In this document: positions 42,578-54,514 of the stretch, piece by piece
Layout: the number at the start of each line of letters is the position of its first letter
How positions within the stretch are numbered: the stretch's first letter is position 1
Origin: Armillaria gallica
Taxonomy: Eukaryota > Basidiomycota > Agaricomycetes > Agaricales > Physalacriaceae
Direction: 5' to 3'
Length of the DNA: 64,000 nt
Assembly (NCBI GenBank): GCA_037576215.1
Contig: JBANDB010000021.1
Location: 1-64,000, forward strand
Notes under the pieces: generated by a model
Databases searched by the model: none
Told to the model about the DNA's origin: nothing
Seen by the model: only the letters and a program-made list of their open reading frames with translations
Translations under genes and position numbers: made by a program

Positions 42578-45500
42578 TCAGCATTCGAGTTTCAACCAAC
42601 TCACCAATTTGTATGGTAAAACGTGGATGACATCGAGGTGATCATTGCTGACCCGGATCCGCATTGGTGTTTGTATCATTGGGCAGATGATGCATGAAAT
42701 TTCAACCAAAACAAGATTCGGGGGGTGAGGTTCGGGTTGAATGAAAAATCCCATGCCAAACGGGAGGAAGGGGTCCACAACTTGATCCCCATCGATCCTG
42801 GAAAGCATAGATATTTCAATGTATGTCTTCGTGCTCTCCGGCGTATGTTCATAAAGAAATATCTTTTCGATAAACCCACATTCGGCGCTAGCTGTGTTGG
42901 AACGCCTGAAGAGAACAAGACTATCGCAAGGTTTTGCAGATCGCATGCGATAGAAGAGTCCCTGGCGTTGAACGAATGTACCGAAGCGGGCATGAGAATT
43001 GATCTTGTTCTGAATAGTGCCATCTTCTCCAGACAATAAATCCGTTAGAAGGCGTATAGTACCGAGATTTAAAGGGGCCCGGAGAGTTTCATCGTCATCA
43101 TGTGCATCCTGGAAGTCTTCAATCAGCATACCAGAGCTTTCAGCGGTCGCCGCTTCATGCAACTTGATAAGCTCAAGAGACCGCAAAAAGACGCTTCTGT
43201 CTGTTGCGATAAGAGCACGAAGATTGGCTTCACGAGTAGTGGAAAAAAGAAAGGTCGATTCAATGTCACCTATATATAATGTTAGCCGAGCACTACCGCC
43301 CGCTACAAGACTCACCAAATTTTGAATTCATGTTCTTGTCTTGCATAATTCCGTTAGTGCGTTCGAAAACCTGGGTACGATAAGAATGGACCGGTCCAAA
43401 CCGCCGCAAAAATTCTCCAGCATGCTGCGCTACATGGTGAGTAATCTTGATGACAATATCGGGATATAACTCGGCCAACTCGGCTAAGTAGCGCTGTATA
43501 TGCTCTTCGTAAAGTATACTCAACTCATTGGAGCTGAAGCGAAGGTCCAGGATGAGTATCGCCTTGGCAAGGTGGATGAAATGCTCCAACATTTGACGTT
43601 TCCGAGACCCTTCAGCAGTTGTTCCCCAGAGACGGATGAGAGTGATGGGCAGATGTATGGTGCCGATAGTTTTCCACTCGGCCGCACTCAGTTTCCCCCT
43701 CCCAGCCGTTCCCCAATCTACAGGAGCCGCCTTGACATAACTTGGCAGAATCGTACTCCTCATATCAGCGTAAACGTTCTCCATGACAGACTTTCCCAGC
43801 ACGTGTCGCTGCGGTTTGTCTTTGCGATCACTCCTGCTTTCGAAATTCGTCCATCCTGTATTCTGCAGTGCGTGTATGTTTAAGTTGGACAACCATCAGG
43901 ACGAGGAGGTACACTCACCGAAGTTCCATAGGAATCAAGGGCTTGGATAAAATCTTCTTTGAGCGGGCCTCTCTTCTTGGTTTTGCTCGTGTTTATCACG
44001 GTAAGGCCCAATTGAAAACAAAGTAGTTGATAGTGTGCCTTGACCAGGCCCCCGCCGGTCCAAACATAGCGCCCACGGACATCGCCTTCTACGAACCTAC
44101 GCTTCATGTCAAGGAACAGAAGTTTATCTGATTCTTCCGTGAATTCGGCTATCGCATACATCTCCGGGCTACATTCAACCAGATCTGATTCATCGGGGCC
44201 AGGGGACATACTCCCCGTCGTACTAGAGTTGGATGTAGAATCAGACATGTCCACATCGTCAGCTTCCTCTGTTGATGCCCGAGACGGTGTAGGTGTATAG
44301 CGAGCAAAGAAAAGACTGTCTTTGTTTGCGGAGAGGATGGCCGGCATTGGTGTTGGCGAGGGACGAGGCGTGACATCATCATTGTGAGCCTGCGGAGTAG
44401 ATTCCTGTGTCAATTTCTGAGAAGTCATGTAAGGGATAGCACTACGACAGCAAAGTATGTGACATACGTAAACCATCAGCGCCTTTATCATTTGTTTTTT
44501 TTTTCCATTGTGCATGTAGAGTCTCCGATCATTACACAAATGCCATAGAATAGGAATGCTAGCATCTGCCACTAGGGCAGTCCTCAGAGACTCATCATCG
44601 GCTGAGGTGAGAAGTCGTTGCCAATGTAGCATGATAGCTGATGACGGGCGCTCAGGAATGGCACCTCGGGCGTGGAGAGGCAGGGGTCTGCCTTCAGTCC
44701 CTTCAACGTCCACATTGATACCCCAAATTTCGCGACAATGTATCGACACGAGATTCTGGATTAAGTGCATGGAATCGATGACAGTATATTGGATCGGATC
44801 CCAATATGGTAAGCGAAGTAGTTCTGTCCATCGTACGCCATATTTCTCTGTCAAAGATTCGCGAGCCTTGACCGTGGTTTGCTGTGACCAAGTCATCGCC
44901 GCCCTCAGGTGGCGCGTAAAATCTCGGGGCTGCCAAGATCCAGGAGAAAAATTACCGATGTCATTGTTCGTAATATCGCATACTGTACAAGGAAATGTAG
45001 AAGTGGCACTAGTGAAGCCAGCAGCTTGTCGTGCGCCGAGCATATCACAGACGAGGGGGACAAGCACTCCACGTGCGGACCTGCCAGAAGGGAAAGCAAA
45101 GGTTTTTGTAAAGGTGACACCTTTCCAGAGAGCCTCGAAATCATCCGCAATGAGCTTCAATGAATGATTACTCTCCTCCACGGATGGCTTCCCTGGCCCT
45201 GGAAGTACGCCAGCCAAATATACATTCTGTCGGAGATATCGAATATGAGGGGGAAGATTGAGAAGGACAAGATAGAGCCCCGTCGATGATGCAGATTGTT
45301 TGGCCTGTTTAGAGTGGAATGGGTTAAACGAATCCATTCCCAAACTGAACATAAGCCTCAATTCTCTATTCGCGTTGGCAACCATGAATTTGGACATATC
45401 ACTGTCACAGAAGTTCTGCCATGCAGGCGAATCGGAGATATCCTGCCACGGGTAACGCGGTTCTCGACGGCACGCCTCTTCTAGCAACTCCTCGATGCCT

Positions 45501-46617
45501 GGCCTGGAGAGGAGTCGTCCAAGCCACTCTATTAGGTGATAGTAAATATATTTGCGAGCAGGACGCCATATATTACCGTCTCGAAGGCGATGATTAATCC
45601 ACAATGGTGTCCCACAGAGACTACCATCGAAGGTGAAAGTGCAGTGCTGGTAACGAGAGGACTGATACATCTCTCCTGAAGTATACGGATACAGACTATA
45701 GCATGCCGGACACGACAGGAAAGTTTGCACGCTGGGGTCGAGAGAATACCGTCCAATCAAAGTTCTTGGTTCTTTGGGTATCTGATTCACAACACTGGAA
45801 TGCATCCCCAACGCCTTCAGTTTGTCTCTTTCACCTCCAAGTAGCACCCTGATAGCGCGTACAGGAAGCCGGTAGATGATGAACATGATCAGGGCCGACA
45901 GACATGGAATAGAGACTTCAGGCAAGGTGTTTGTTAAAGGGGATTGGGTGAAAAAGACACCTTGGGACCGTCAGTATACTGCACGGTTCGACTCAGGAAG
46001 AAAAACTAACTTGTATCGACCGAAGAAGGGTCAGAATGCAGGCACTGACGATTCCACTCCCTTTCCTTGTACACATGAAGCATATGCAAGGCTTGAAAGA
46101 CGCGATCTTCCAATTCTGCAACACGAAGTTTGCTGCCAAGATTCCCGTCTGATGATAGCGCGGTTCGCAGATAGTACAGTATGAATGAAAACCGCGTTTC
46201 CTGCTCAAGGTATAACGCGTTGGATCTGTGGTTTGTAAGAGCATAATCTCCACAATTAGGATGCAATAACTCATCATAATCGGGAAAGCAATATCCGCCG
46301 CTATATGCTGTCGGACGGACTTGAAAAGTAAGGGGCCCGGAAAATGTGAGCTTATGCACACGGGCGATGATCTCTTCTTCGAGGTCGTCAAGAAATGAAA
46401 AGCTGCTGGACATCCGCATCCTGGAACGGGAAACATTGTCTGTGCTCCTAAGTAGACGCACAGCGCCTGATAGCGAAGCACCGAAACGTAGAATGTCATC
46501 TGAGCGGTGCCGGGAGGCTGTCGTGTATGGGATGGAGTTACCACCCGTATAGGCCTCAGAGATTGGGTCCCACTTGGCGCAATGAGACCAGCATTCGCAG
46601 AATGTTCTCGGCGGCAT
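42578..46617 (-). CDS. Tnp2/CACTA-like (CMC superfamily, Plavaka-type) transposase, four exons
   Basis: Exons 46617-46011, 45915-43919, 43862-43316 and 43269-42578 join into 1280 aa with matching phases. The N-terminus has a CxC zinc-binding-like start (FCECWSHC, cysteines 7, 9, 13). The central exon shows the fungal Tnp2 landmarks: DSFNPFHSKQAKQSASSTGLYLVLLNLPPHIRYL, GPGKPSVEESNH, FPCTVCDI and YWDPIQYTVIDSMHLI. The third exon has WKTIGTIHLPITLIRLWG, RYLAELAELYPD and RRFGPVHSYRTQVFERTNG. The fourth exon carries the usual C-terminal region. This DDE enzyme family cuts and pastes DNA in basidiomycetes. No stop or frameshift is seen, so it may be active; the catalytic triad cannot be assigned confidently by eye. 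I could not delimit terminal inverted repeats. An upstream in-frame ATG at 46725 exists, but the conserved start is 46617. Confidence 0.85.
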
Positions 46618-47740
46618 GGTGTGGAGCGAATCAGTCTTGACATCAGATTTAGTTGGATATTTCTGCCAAAAGAAAATATGTAAATAAATACATGTATGCA
46701 CTTTGGAAATTCTATTGTGTTTCACGAAAATTCATTGGTTTTTGGCCAGGAAGGCACCTAGTCGAGGGGCGGATGATGTACAATATGTCTCTGGGAGATC
46801 ATATTCAGAGTTTCACCCATGATGCCGGATGTCGGCCATCACTTTTTCAAATACCGCTCATACCCCATACATTGAACGCTATTGCGGCATGGTTTTTTCC
46901 ATACGGATCGTCGAGTTAGGTTTACGAGAGTAGCTCGACTCGAGTAACATATGTATTCTGCGAACGACGGAACGATCAAATGTTTTAGTCGCCCTCTCCG
47001 ACTCAATTCCGACTCTTTCGAATACTCTGTAATGATTTACTGCTAGATAATCTGCTGTATTCATGGCAGACCGCTCTTCCCTCTAGGGACATTGTTCTAT
47101 ATAGCGGCTGGCTCCGCTGGCCGTAGAATCTACTCCCTCAGACCATGAACGTCGATGGCGACCCTTGTCATTCTACCGACATCAAGTCCGCACTTTTTCT
47201 GCCAATACTTTCTTCTTCGCTTTGTGAGATACTGCACTCGCGCTGCGCATGTGAAAACAGGGAATGGCTGAGCAGTTGACTTACGAAGAGCCACTAGTAC
47301 TGACCCTAGCCAGCGCATCTTATCCAGTGTTTCGTTGTGAAGATACTAACGGTTCAAATGGCTGATCATGGAACAATGATCTGTCCTTGTCTGATGGGGT
47401 TATACAGAAAAGATTGCGGTTGATGCCGGTGCAACAAGTATTGGTGCGGTGCCTGTGGAGTTGCGGTGTCCCTGCGGCGTAAAGACCTTAATTGTCCATC
47501 TTGGGTATCCACAACATTCGATCGTGAGCATCGGACGAGTATAATAAAACACGCGTATTACACGGGCCGCATAGTCCATCCTGAAGCCCTTGTCTGCTAC
47601 TCCATGTACAGGGACGCTTGCGTGTTGTTAACGGCATAACTTGCTTGCAATGGTTTAGTGTCGCATGTGAGTTCCTGTGGCGTGAACGTGAAAAGACGGT
47701 GGGAGAAAATATGTTGAAGAACGACCGTACGATTTTAACG
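46618..47740. other. Intergenic, right flank of the transposase
   Basis: No terminal inverted repeat matching 42399-42541 was found by eye. No gene recognised. Confidence 0.35.
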
Positions 47741-47743
47741 ATA

Positions 47744-49218
47744 ATGGCAGAGACACAAACCGCCCTCGTACCGATGGGCGTCCAAGGTACGTGTAGACGC
47801 GCTTCGCAGTTCTAAACTCACGGTTATCGCTAGCGCATAACGGCAGGAAAGGTATGCTGTTCGAATTATGGGAAGACGTTTTCCTCCACGCCATCCAGGA
47901 GAAAGACCCAATCGACATCACGCAAACGGATCGTGGCCCATGGGTTTTCGGGCGAGTTTGTTCTCACTGGCGATCCATAGCCTTTTCACGTGGCAAACTT
48001 TGGTCTTCGTTTTCATTCACCGTTCGTAATACTACCTCCGAAGGTGGTGGCGAGATCACCCCTGTGAGGTGCTATGGGACTCTCCTCGCGATGGTTCTCG
48101 CGCACTCCAAGGCGCTTCCGCTCACTTTCTCCGTCAATTTCAAAGACGAGGCGGTGGGCGGCATCTTGATCCCCATACTGGTATCCAATATCAAGCGATG
48201 GAGATCTGTCAATATCGTCTCACCGCGGGCCACTTTCAGTCTGCTGGCATCCTGTGTAGTACAGATGTCGGACAGGCTTCCTAAGTTGGTGTCAATGAAT
48301 CTCCGAACCGTCGAAGGGTATGATGAAACTGCGTGGACGTGGGACTCGTCTGAGATATTCAGCGCGGCACCTCAGCTACGCAGTGTCGGAATGGATGGGT
48401 TCTGGATGGAAGGCATCCCTTGGATGCAGTTGACCGAACTCTCTATTGGCAGCGCTGCCGTTTGGGAGGTCATGGACATTCTGTGCCGATGTCCGCAGCT
48501 GCGAAGCCTGACTTTACCTGAGGTGTCATTTGGGTATCTCTCGGAGGATACAGATCAGGGATCACTGGGAGACGAAGAGTCAGAGGACTCCGACGAAGGA
48601 TCTAACTGGGGGATATTGACGCGCGCGGAGCCCGATATCCATGCCATTCATGAGAGTCTCGAGGTACTGAACATCTCGGAGGCGCCTCTTTTATGCTTCC
48701 TCGAGTTAGCGTCTTTGAAGACGTTGGCGATATGGGGACCGATTCTAAGCGATGCAGAAATGCGGAACGAGTTCAATGTAATATCAAACTTCCTCACGCG
48801 TTCCCCCTCCCTTCGAAAGATCGACATTTCCATCTGCAGTTGCTCCGATTCATCATTCTTTTTTGATCTTCTTTGTCCTCGAATGCCGCTATTGCAGGAA
48901 TTAACGATTGCATTCTTGTGGATTTGCGACGTTCGGGATCTAGCTCTCTGGTTCGCAAGTTTGAAGTCGGACGTACTCCCTGCGTTGAAGACGGTGGCTA
49001 TTCAATGCAGGGATGGATGCATTGACGGAGATGCATTAGAGGAATGGCTGCTCCATCGTAAAATCAGCGGAGCTGGAGTGGAGCATGTTCACATCGTCTG
49101 CCCAGTATTCATAGCATCGCCTATGAAGCGACACAGCTTGTTAAAGATGGCGAGAAGCGAACTTCAGATAAAGATTACGAAGTGCGTGTCTACGTATGTC
49201 CGTAGCTCATGGTACTGA
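47744..49218 (+). CDS. F-box-like protein, paralogue 1
   Basis: The long exon has an F-box-like start, FELWEDVFLHAI, then GPWVFGRVCSHWRSIAFSRGKLWSSFSF, the standard opening of mushroom F-box proteins, followed by leucine-rich-repeat-like stretches (LRSLTLPEVSFG and LEVLNISEAPLLCFLELASLKTL). F-box proteins link targets to SCF ubiquitin ligases. A small first exon (47744-47786, MAETQTALVPMGVQ) followed by a GTACGT donor and a CTAG acceptor at 47833 keeps the frame; otherwise the start is 47854. Near the end a GTGCGTGT donor at about 49181 could replace the last residues by another exon. It shares exon pattern and PW-x(3,4)-QVRSxWR / GRVCSHWR layout with 53171. Length about 460 aa, open throughout. 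Confidence 0.75.
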
Positions 49219-52200
49219 TCATGATGGATCTACAGCGCTTGCGGAGATGATCTGTTGAACAGGCGCGACGCTGAAACGTGAAGACACCTCTATAACCGAC
49301 GGGTAATGAAAGGCAAACAGTTTGTGGCGTTCTCAATGTGAACAGGCCTGTATCAACGCTTAATATTGAAAGAACATATATTGGTACAATACTAGTTACT
49401 CGTAAGTACATGTGTATCGTTCCTATTCTAAATTTAAACATGGCACGATCCAGCCTGGGTCCGTATGGCTCCAATCAGAAATCCTAGTCACTGATGAATC
49501 CTCTAGGGAGTTAATTGATCGGGACGTAGCTGATCCTCACAACTGATACTACTAGTCTCTCAGAAAGTCCCGTGTATGCCATTGAAATGGACGGGTACGT
49601 CTTCTTAATGTCTTCTCCCATGGCCATCAACCATAAGTTGGTAAATCGATCAGGCTATCTCATAGTATGAGTCTAGTGCAAGGAGATAGCCTTTTGTGCG
49701 AAATTTTGAAGTTGAGATTAGCCTGGGGACCCATATCCAAGGACGCGTCGACGAACAGATTTCTAAACGCGAGAGTTAGTTTTAGCAACAAAGCTCGGTT
49801 AACTATGCGTTTAGACCTATCTGATATTTGTCGCACGATTCAATGACTATCCATTGGGTTTGCAGACATACGAGTCGCTGTTTGTGTGATTATATTTCAA
49901 GCAGACCATAGATCAGCCTGACTTTTGAGTAATCGTTGAGTGTAAGTATCGCTACGTACGAGCGCTTTTATGAGCTGAGGCGAGGTGTTGGATGCGTTAC
50001 ACCAGTGACACGCCAGTAAGCCTGGAGAGTTCTGACCAGTTGGTGACTGGGACAATGCACTCGAATGACGCAGAACGCGAGAACCGTGAGTCGAACCTTC
50101 GACTCTTCGAAGCGGATAGATAGATGACTGGATAAGGTCCCAAAAAGGAGCGCCGGGGTTCCTGGGTTTCTATGCCGACACAAAGCGTATCACAGACTAC
50201 AACCCTTCATGTCGCCGTGATACTCTCAGTTGCCAGTCAAGGATCTGGACATCTTATGGAATTTAAAGATGATTGATTAAAAGTGTTGTAGGGACAAGCG
50301 GAAAACATCGACAAAGAACCAACAATGCATTCTGTACTACGCAATACACATCAAACACAATACTGGATCGTTCGCATGTCTCCTTCGGACGGAGCAGTAC
50401 AAAGACTGAGCGGGGGTATATACACCGGGATGCTGCGGAAGATTTCAAAAACATGGTGAACAACCGGTCGTCAGTACCAAGCCCGTCCCATACTAAATGC
50501 AATTTTGGTCATATACGACGGATGTCGATGGCCAAAAATTCCCGTCTTAGGCTGGCGAGACCGGGAGCGGTCAGACAAGTAAGTAATGCATGTTGCTCAT
50601 CTTCTACTGCTACTTGACAGATTCAGAAAAGCTGATGGTCAGGTTTTCAGCGGCACTGCTGAAGGTTTGTTCGCCTGCCGTGGACAGACGGGTTAGATGT
50701 TGCTGGACATACCACCGTCGTGAAATAACTACTCAAGAAGGAATAACGGTACGGAAGTCGGCTTAGAGTCGGCTTCAACTTGTTTGTCGAGTCTTTTTAG
50801 ACTTCGATAGGCTTCTAGTCCAAATAAACATATCGCTTCAAACATTCGGGCCGGGTAACGTCCGGTAGGGGCCCGTACGTAGCGGGCGCGTCCACGGAGT
50901 ACATGTACACTTGTTCAGAGACCCGCGCCGGGTCCTCTCTCATTCTCTGCTGCTCCCCCTCCACTTGACAGGATTTCACGTTGGCTGGGATTTTTAGTAC
51001 TCGACTATATCAACTACTAGGATCGTGAAAACCTGGGGTGCTACTTCAGGACCGCTGAACCTCACTTCTTGCTCACATTTATTCGAGGAAGACTCGGACC
51101 CCTGTCTCTTCCTTACTATTGGAATAGCGATGCTGGAGACGGTGGGATAAGCGATAAAAAGGAGGGTAAATTTCCATTGCAAACGAGATGATGTACTTGT
51201 GATGTACACTACATGAGTATGATCCTTTTTATGCGACAGTCCTATCTAAAATCCGCGGCAGAATAAAAGATAATGAAAGGATATTGTCAAGAATGCCAAT
51301 GAACAGCGACTGAGAAGGGGAGCGACGAGACAGCGTGATGATTAGCGCCATAATCGGGTGACACTGCTCGAATACCCAACACTTGCCACTATCTTTTACG
51401 TACACTACACCACATGCATGGTGGTTATGGAGGTATTTTTTTCCTATAAGATTCAAATAAACTTCTCACACGACTGACTAGCATATGCATGGCGACCCGA
51501 GCTCGATCTTATTTCTCAGGTGCGCTTCGCGTTTTTGGTCATATCGTGCTGGATTCTGACGGGTTTTTAGTGTGTTGTATCAGCCACCATCGCCGGCTAG
51601 TCCGTTGCACATTCGCGCCCTTCAGCTTCCTGTCATGTTGTGGAATCATGACGACCCAAATCATAAGCGGAGGGGTCCCGCATCTATTTCGCGACTAAGC
51701 ATTGATAGGAATGTCCACCGTTCCGTATGAGTTACGACCGGAAAACGTATGAGACAGGGCTCCGACGGTACGGTACGGGCTTTGCCCCTGGGTCACATAT
51801 TGGGTCGTATAGGATGAGGTACAAGTTTCATTCTGAAAAGGTGCATTCATTGAGCTTTATCGTATGATCATGAAAACCGTAGAAAAAATTGCAGAACTCG
51901 TCTATCTGATGGCCCGATAAGAGCGGCGTCAAATGATGCGTTGACAGCCTTCATTACAATCCCATCCTTGGCATAGCTGACTGTCCCAGCTTGTGGCGCT
52001 TATTACGATCGGGAAATATTATTGTTGGATATTCACCGTTCTACACGAGCTGACGCAATGAGGCAAACCTAGGTAGACACTAGACCTGAACCGGTCCCTC
52101 CTCTGGTAGACACGTGTGCAAGCAATACCGACCTTTTTTACTACGCAGCCAGCAAGACTCGTCAAACTCGCAAACTACGAGATAGATACTAGTTCTCCTC

Positions 52201-53165
52201 GCTGTGTTTAATTTCCGTCATTTAGGTGACGTCTTGGAAGTGGCTGATCATAGTGTGCAGTGATCGGCGTCCAGGATTTCCGAGTCCTCGGAAGCGTCGC
52301 CGCAAATATCTTCTGACGCAATCCTGAAGGCTGACAGAAAAAAATCGGAGGTGAGGTCTTGAGCTAAAGGCGAGCAGGCGACTGCAGGCGATGATGGGTA
52401 TGACATCATATAATAATAGATGCCAGATCTCAGATCTACTTGATCGAGATCGCAATTGTTATCCCCTTCTATGGGCCTGGCCGGCCAGCTTTTTCATTGG
52501 CCGGCCCCTTCTTTAAGTCAGTGTCACTTCACATGATCTGTGACCATGCGCGTCAAGCCTAGGCCCATAAGCCCGCGTATTTTTACTATTTTAATCTCCG
52601 AATCAACAGTCTTGGAAATTATCTCGCCACCAAATGGAACTATCTTTATCTCGGCAATCGGAGCCCGTGAGCAGTTACTTGAAAGCTGTGAACTTTACCC
52701 GCATGCTGCGGCCTCAAGTAACTGACTTCCCACGAGCACTTCCTAGATTCTTTGTGCATACACCCTGTCTGCAGCCCTGAACTCCACCACCCCCGGTAAG
52801 ATGTCCAAGAGTTACGAAAATACAATCGTTGAGGCGTGCTTCAAGCCCTGAACTAAACTCACTTCGTACTACGTCCCGCGGTGACCAGATATGAATGTAA
52901 GGGTCTGCAAAGGCCTCAGGCCCATGACTAGCTCTCCATGGATCAGCAAGGCGCTAAAATTATATTTTCCGCCGAGCGCCAACCGCATGTTGTTCATTGA
53001 CGAGATTGATAGCCACATGCGCAAAAACTGGATCAGGTTTCAGGCCTATGGTGGGCGGCGCATGTACATCCCTGTATATTATAATTACGAGGGCGTCAAG
53101 TAGCTGTTGTAGTAACCAACATCTGATTCCGTATATGAAATCCTTCAAGGACGCCTTACAGGCCG
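49219..53165. other. Gene-poor stretch between the two F-box genes
   Basis: No gene recognised in almost 4 kb. It contains a short R4 repeat at 50970-51075 and a minus-strand frame at 50994-51209 beginning MYITSTSSRLQWKF, with a hydrophobic stretch (FTLLFIAYPTVSSIAI) but no further support. Confidence 0.4.
50970..51075 (+). repeat. Dispersed repeat R4 fragment
   Basis: GGCTGGGATTTTTAGT to CTACTTCAGGACCGCT resembles 38910-38980. Diverged and short. Confidence 0.5.
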
Positions 53166-53170
53166 CAATA

Positions 53171-54514
53171 ATGGACAAGTCTGGTATGTCTTGTTTGTTC
53201 TGGATGTCAATGTCGACTTGTGAAATCGAAGATTACGCAGATGCAGCTTTTGATCGCGTCCCGCCGGAGATCTGGGGAGAAATATTCCTTCTCGCCGTCG
53301 CTGTAGATTCTTTTGACGTGGCGCGAAGAGATGGCGGCCCATGGGCGTTAAGCCAAGTCCGCAGTAACTGGAGAGTCATTGCCCTCTCGCTTCCACGTCT
53401 GTGGACCAATTTTACCCTGTACGCCGGCTCTACAGACTCTGGAAAATTGCTACACCTCTGTCATTTGCTGGACGAAATACTTCTTAGATCAGCCCCGCAT
53501 CCCGTAGAGTTCACAATCGTTATCATCGACGACGACGCTGGATTCGCCGTACTACCTCGTCTGGTTTCGGTGATGGCCCGGTGGCGAGACATTTCCATCT
53601 ATGCCCCACGAAATGCTTTCACATTCTTCGCATCATACATACGGACTACCCTCGATCTGGTTTCCGGCAGTCCCATGGAGGTGATGGGATGCCTTGAATC
53701 AGTTGAATTCAAATTATCAGCAAAGTTCTATGCGGCTTGGGTATGGGATTCGCAGAGCATCTTTGAACCGGCGCTCAATTTACGGGAGGTTGACATGGTG
53801 GGCCTATGGGCTCGAGATCTGCCGTGCGGACGTTTGACTTCCCTTTCGGTCGATGGTAAACTCGGCCTCGCGGATGCGATGTCTTTGTTGAGGGATGGGC
53901 ATCAGTTCCACGAGCTCGCAATGCCGGGTGGTTTGCTCGAGGATACAGAACAATTGCACCACCTGCAATTAGACGTTCTCGTTCATCCCGCCTTGCAAGT
54001 TCTGCAGATTCACGAACCTGCCATTTTGAAATTTTTCCGGGTCCCATCGCTGATTGAGCTGGAAATCGTCCAGTGCATCCTTTGGGACCCATATACCAAC
54101 GAATTCGCCACCATCGCCACATTCCTCTCTCACTCCCCCGCCTTACAGATAATTACGATGACCGTTGATTGGTTTGATCTTGGTCATATAACTGACGACG
54201 TGACTTCACAGATGCCCCAGCTGCAGTGTTTGAGGCTTAAAGTTCGTTGTGACGACGGACCTGAAGATGCGAGTTGCATTTTTGTTGACTTGGCGCTAGA
54301 CGTGCTCCCGACACTGGTGGAACTTGCGATTGACGGCAACATAACCCTCCGCGCCGAAAAATTGGCGATGATGCTCAATCATCGCAGTATGATCGGGCCG
54401 GGGTTGCAGCATGTCAGCCTCCGCTGCGCCGGTTTTCTGGCATCAGACATCGAGTGCGAGGTACTGCAGCAGATGATAGAGGATGGCCTTGAGCTCGACA
54501 TCAATGGCAAGTGA
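53171..54514 (+). CDS. F-box-like protein, paralogue 2
   Basis: Best model: exon 1 53171-53183 (MDKS plus one base), a 48-nt GTATGT...GAAG intron, and exon 2 53232-54514, giving about 431 aa. Exon 2 begins DYADAAFDRVPPEIWGEIFLLAV, a good F-box-like start, then GGPWALSQVRSNWRVIALSLPRLWTNF and leucine-rich segments to the stop at 54514. The unspliced frame is also open further upstream, so the start is uncertain. The similarity to paralogue 1 (same order GPW, WR.IA, LW, WDSxxIF, LRxVxM) indicates an old duplication. Presumed substrate-recognition role in ubiquitin ligation; partners unknown. Confidence 0.75.
   Translation: MDKSGMSCLFWMSMSTCEIEDYADAAFDRVPPEIWGEIFLLAVAVDSFDVARRDGGPWALSQVRSNWRVIALSLPRLWTNFTLYAGSTDSGKLLHLCHLLDEILLRSAPHPVEFTIVIIDDDAGFAVLPRLVSVMARWRDISIYAPRNAFTFFASYIRTTLDLVSGSPMEVMGCLESVEFKLSAKFYAAWVWDSQSIFEPALNLREVDMVGLWARDLPCGRLTSLSVDGKLGLADAMSLLRDGHQFHELAMPGGLLEDTEQLHHLQLDVLVHPALQVLQIHEPAILKFFRVPSLIELEIVQCILWDPYTNEFATIATFLSHSPALQIITMTVDWFDLGHITDDVTSQMPQLQCLRLKVRCDDGPEDASCIFVDLALDVLPTLVELAIDGNITLRAEKLAMMLNHRSMIGPGLQHVSLRCAGFLASDIECEVLQQMIEDGLELDINGK

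Noticed and set aside
44556..45167. 203-codon plus-strand frame
   Set aside because: Lies antisense to the central exon of the Tnp2-like transposase, whose family motifs are unmistakable.
50060..50110. GAGTCGAACC / TTCGACTC palindrome as a tRNA arm
   Set aside because: A hairpin is present but no acceptor stem, anticodon arm or A-box could be placed around it.
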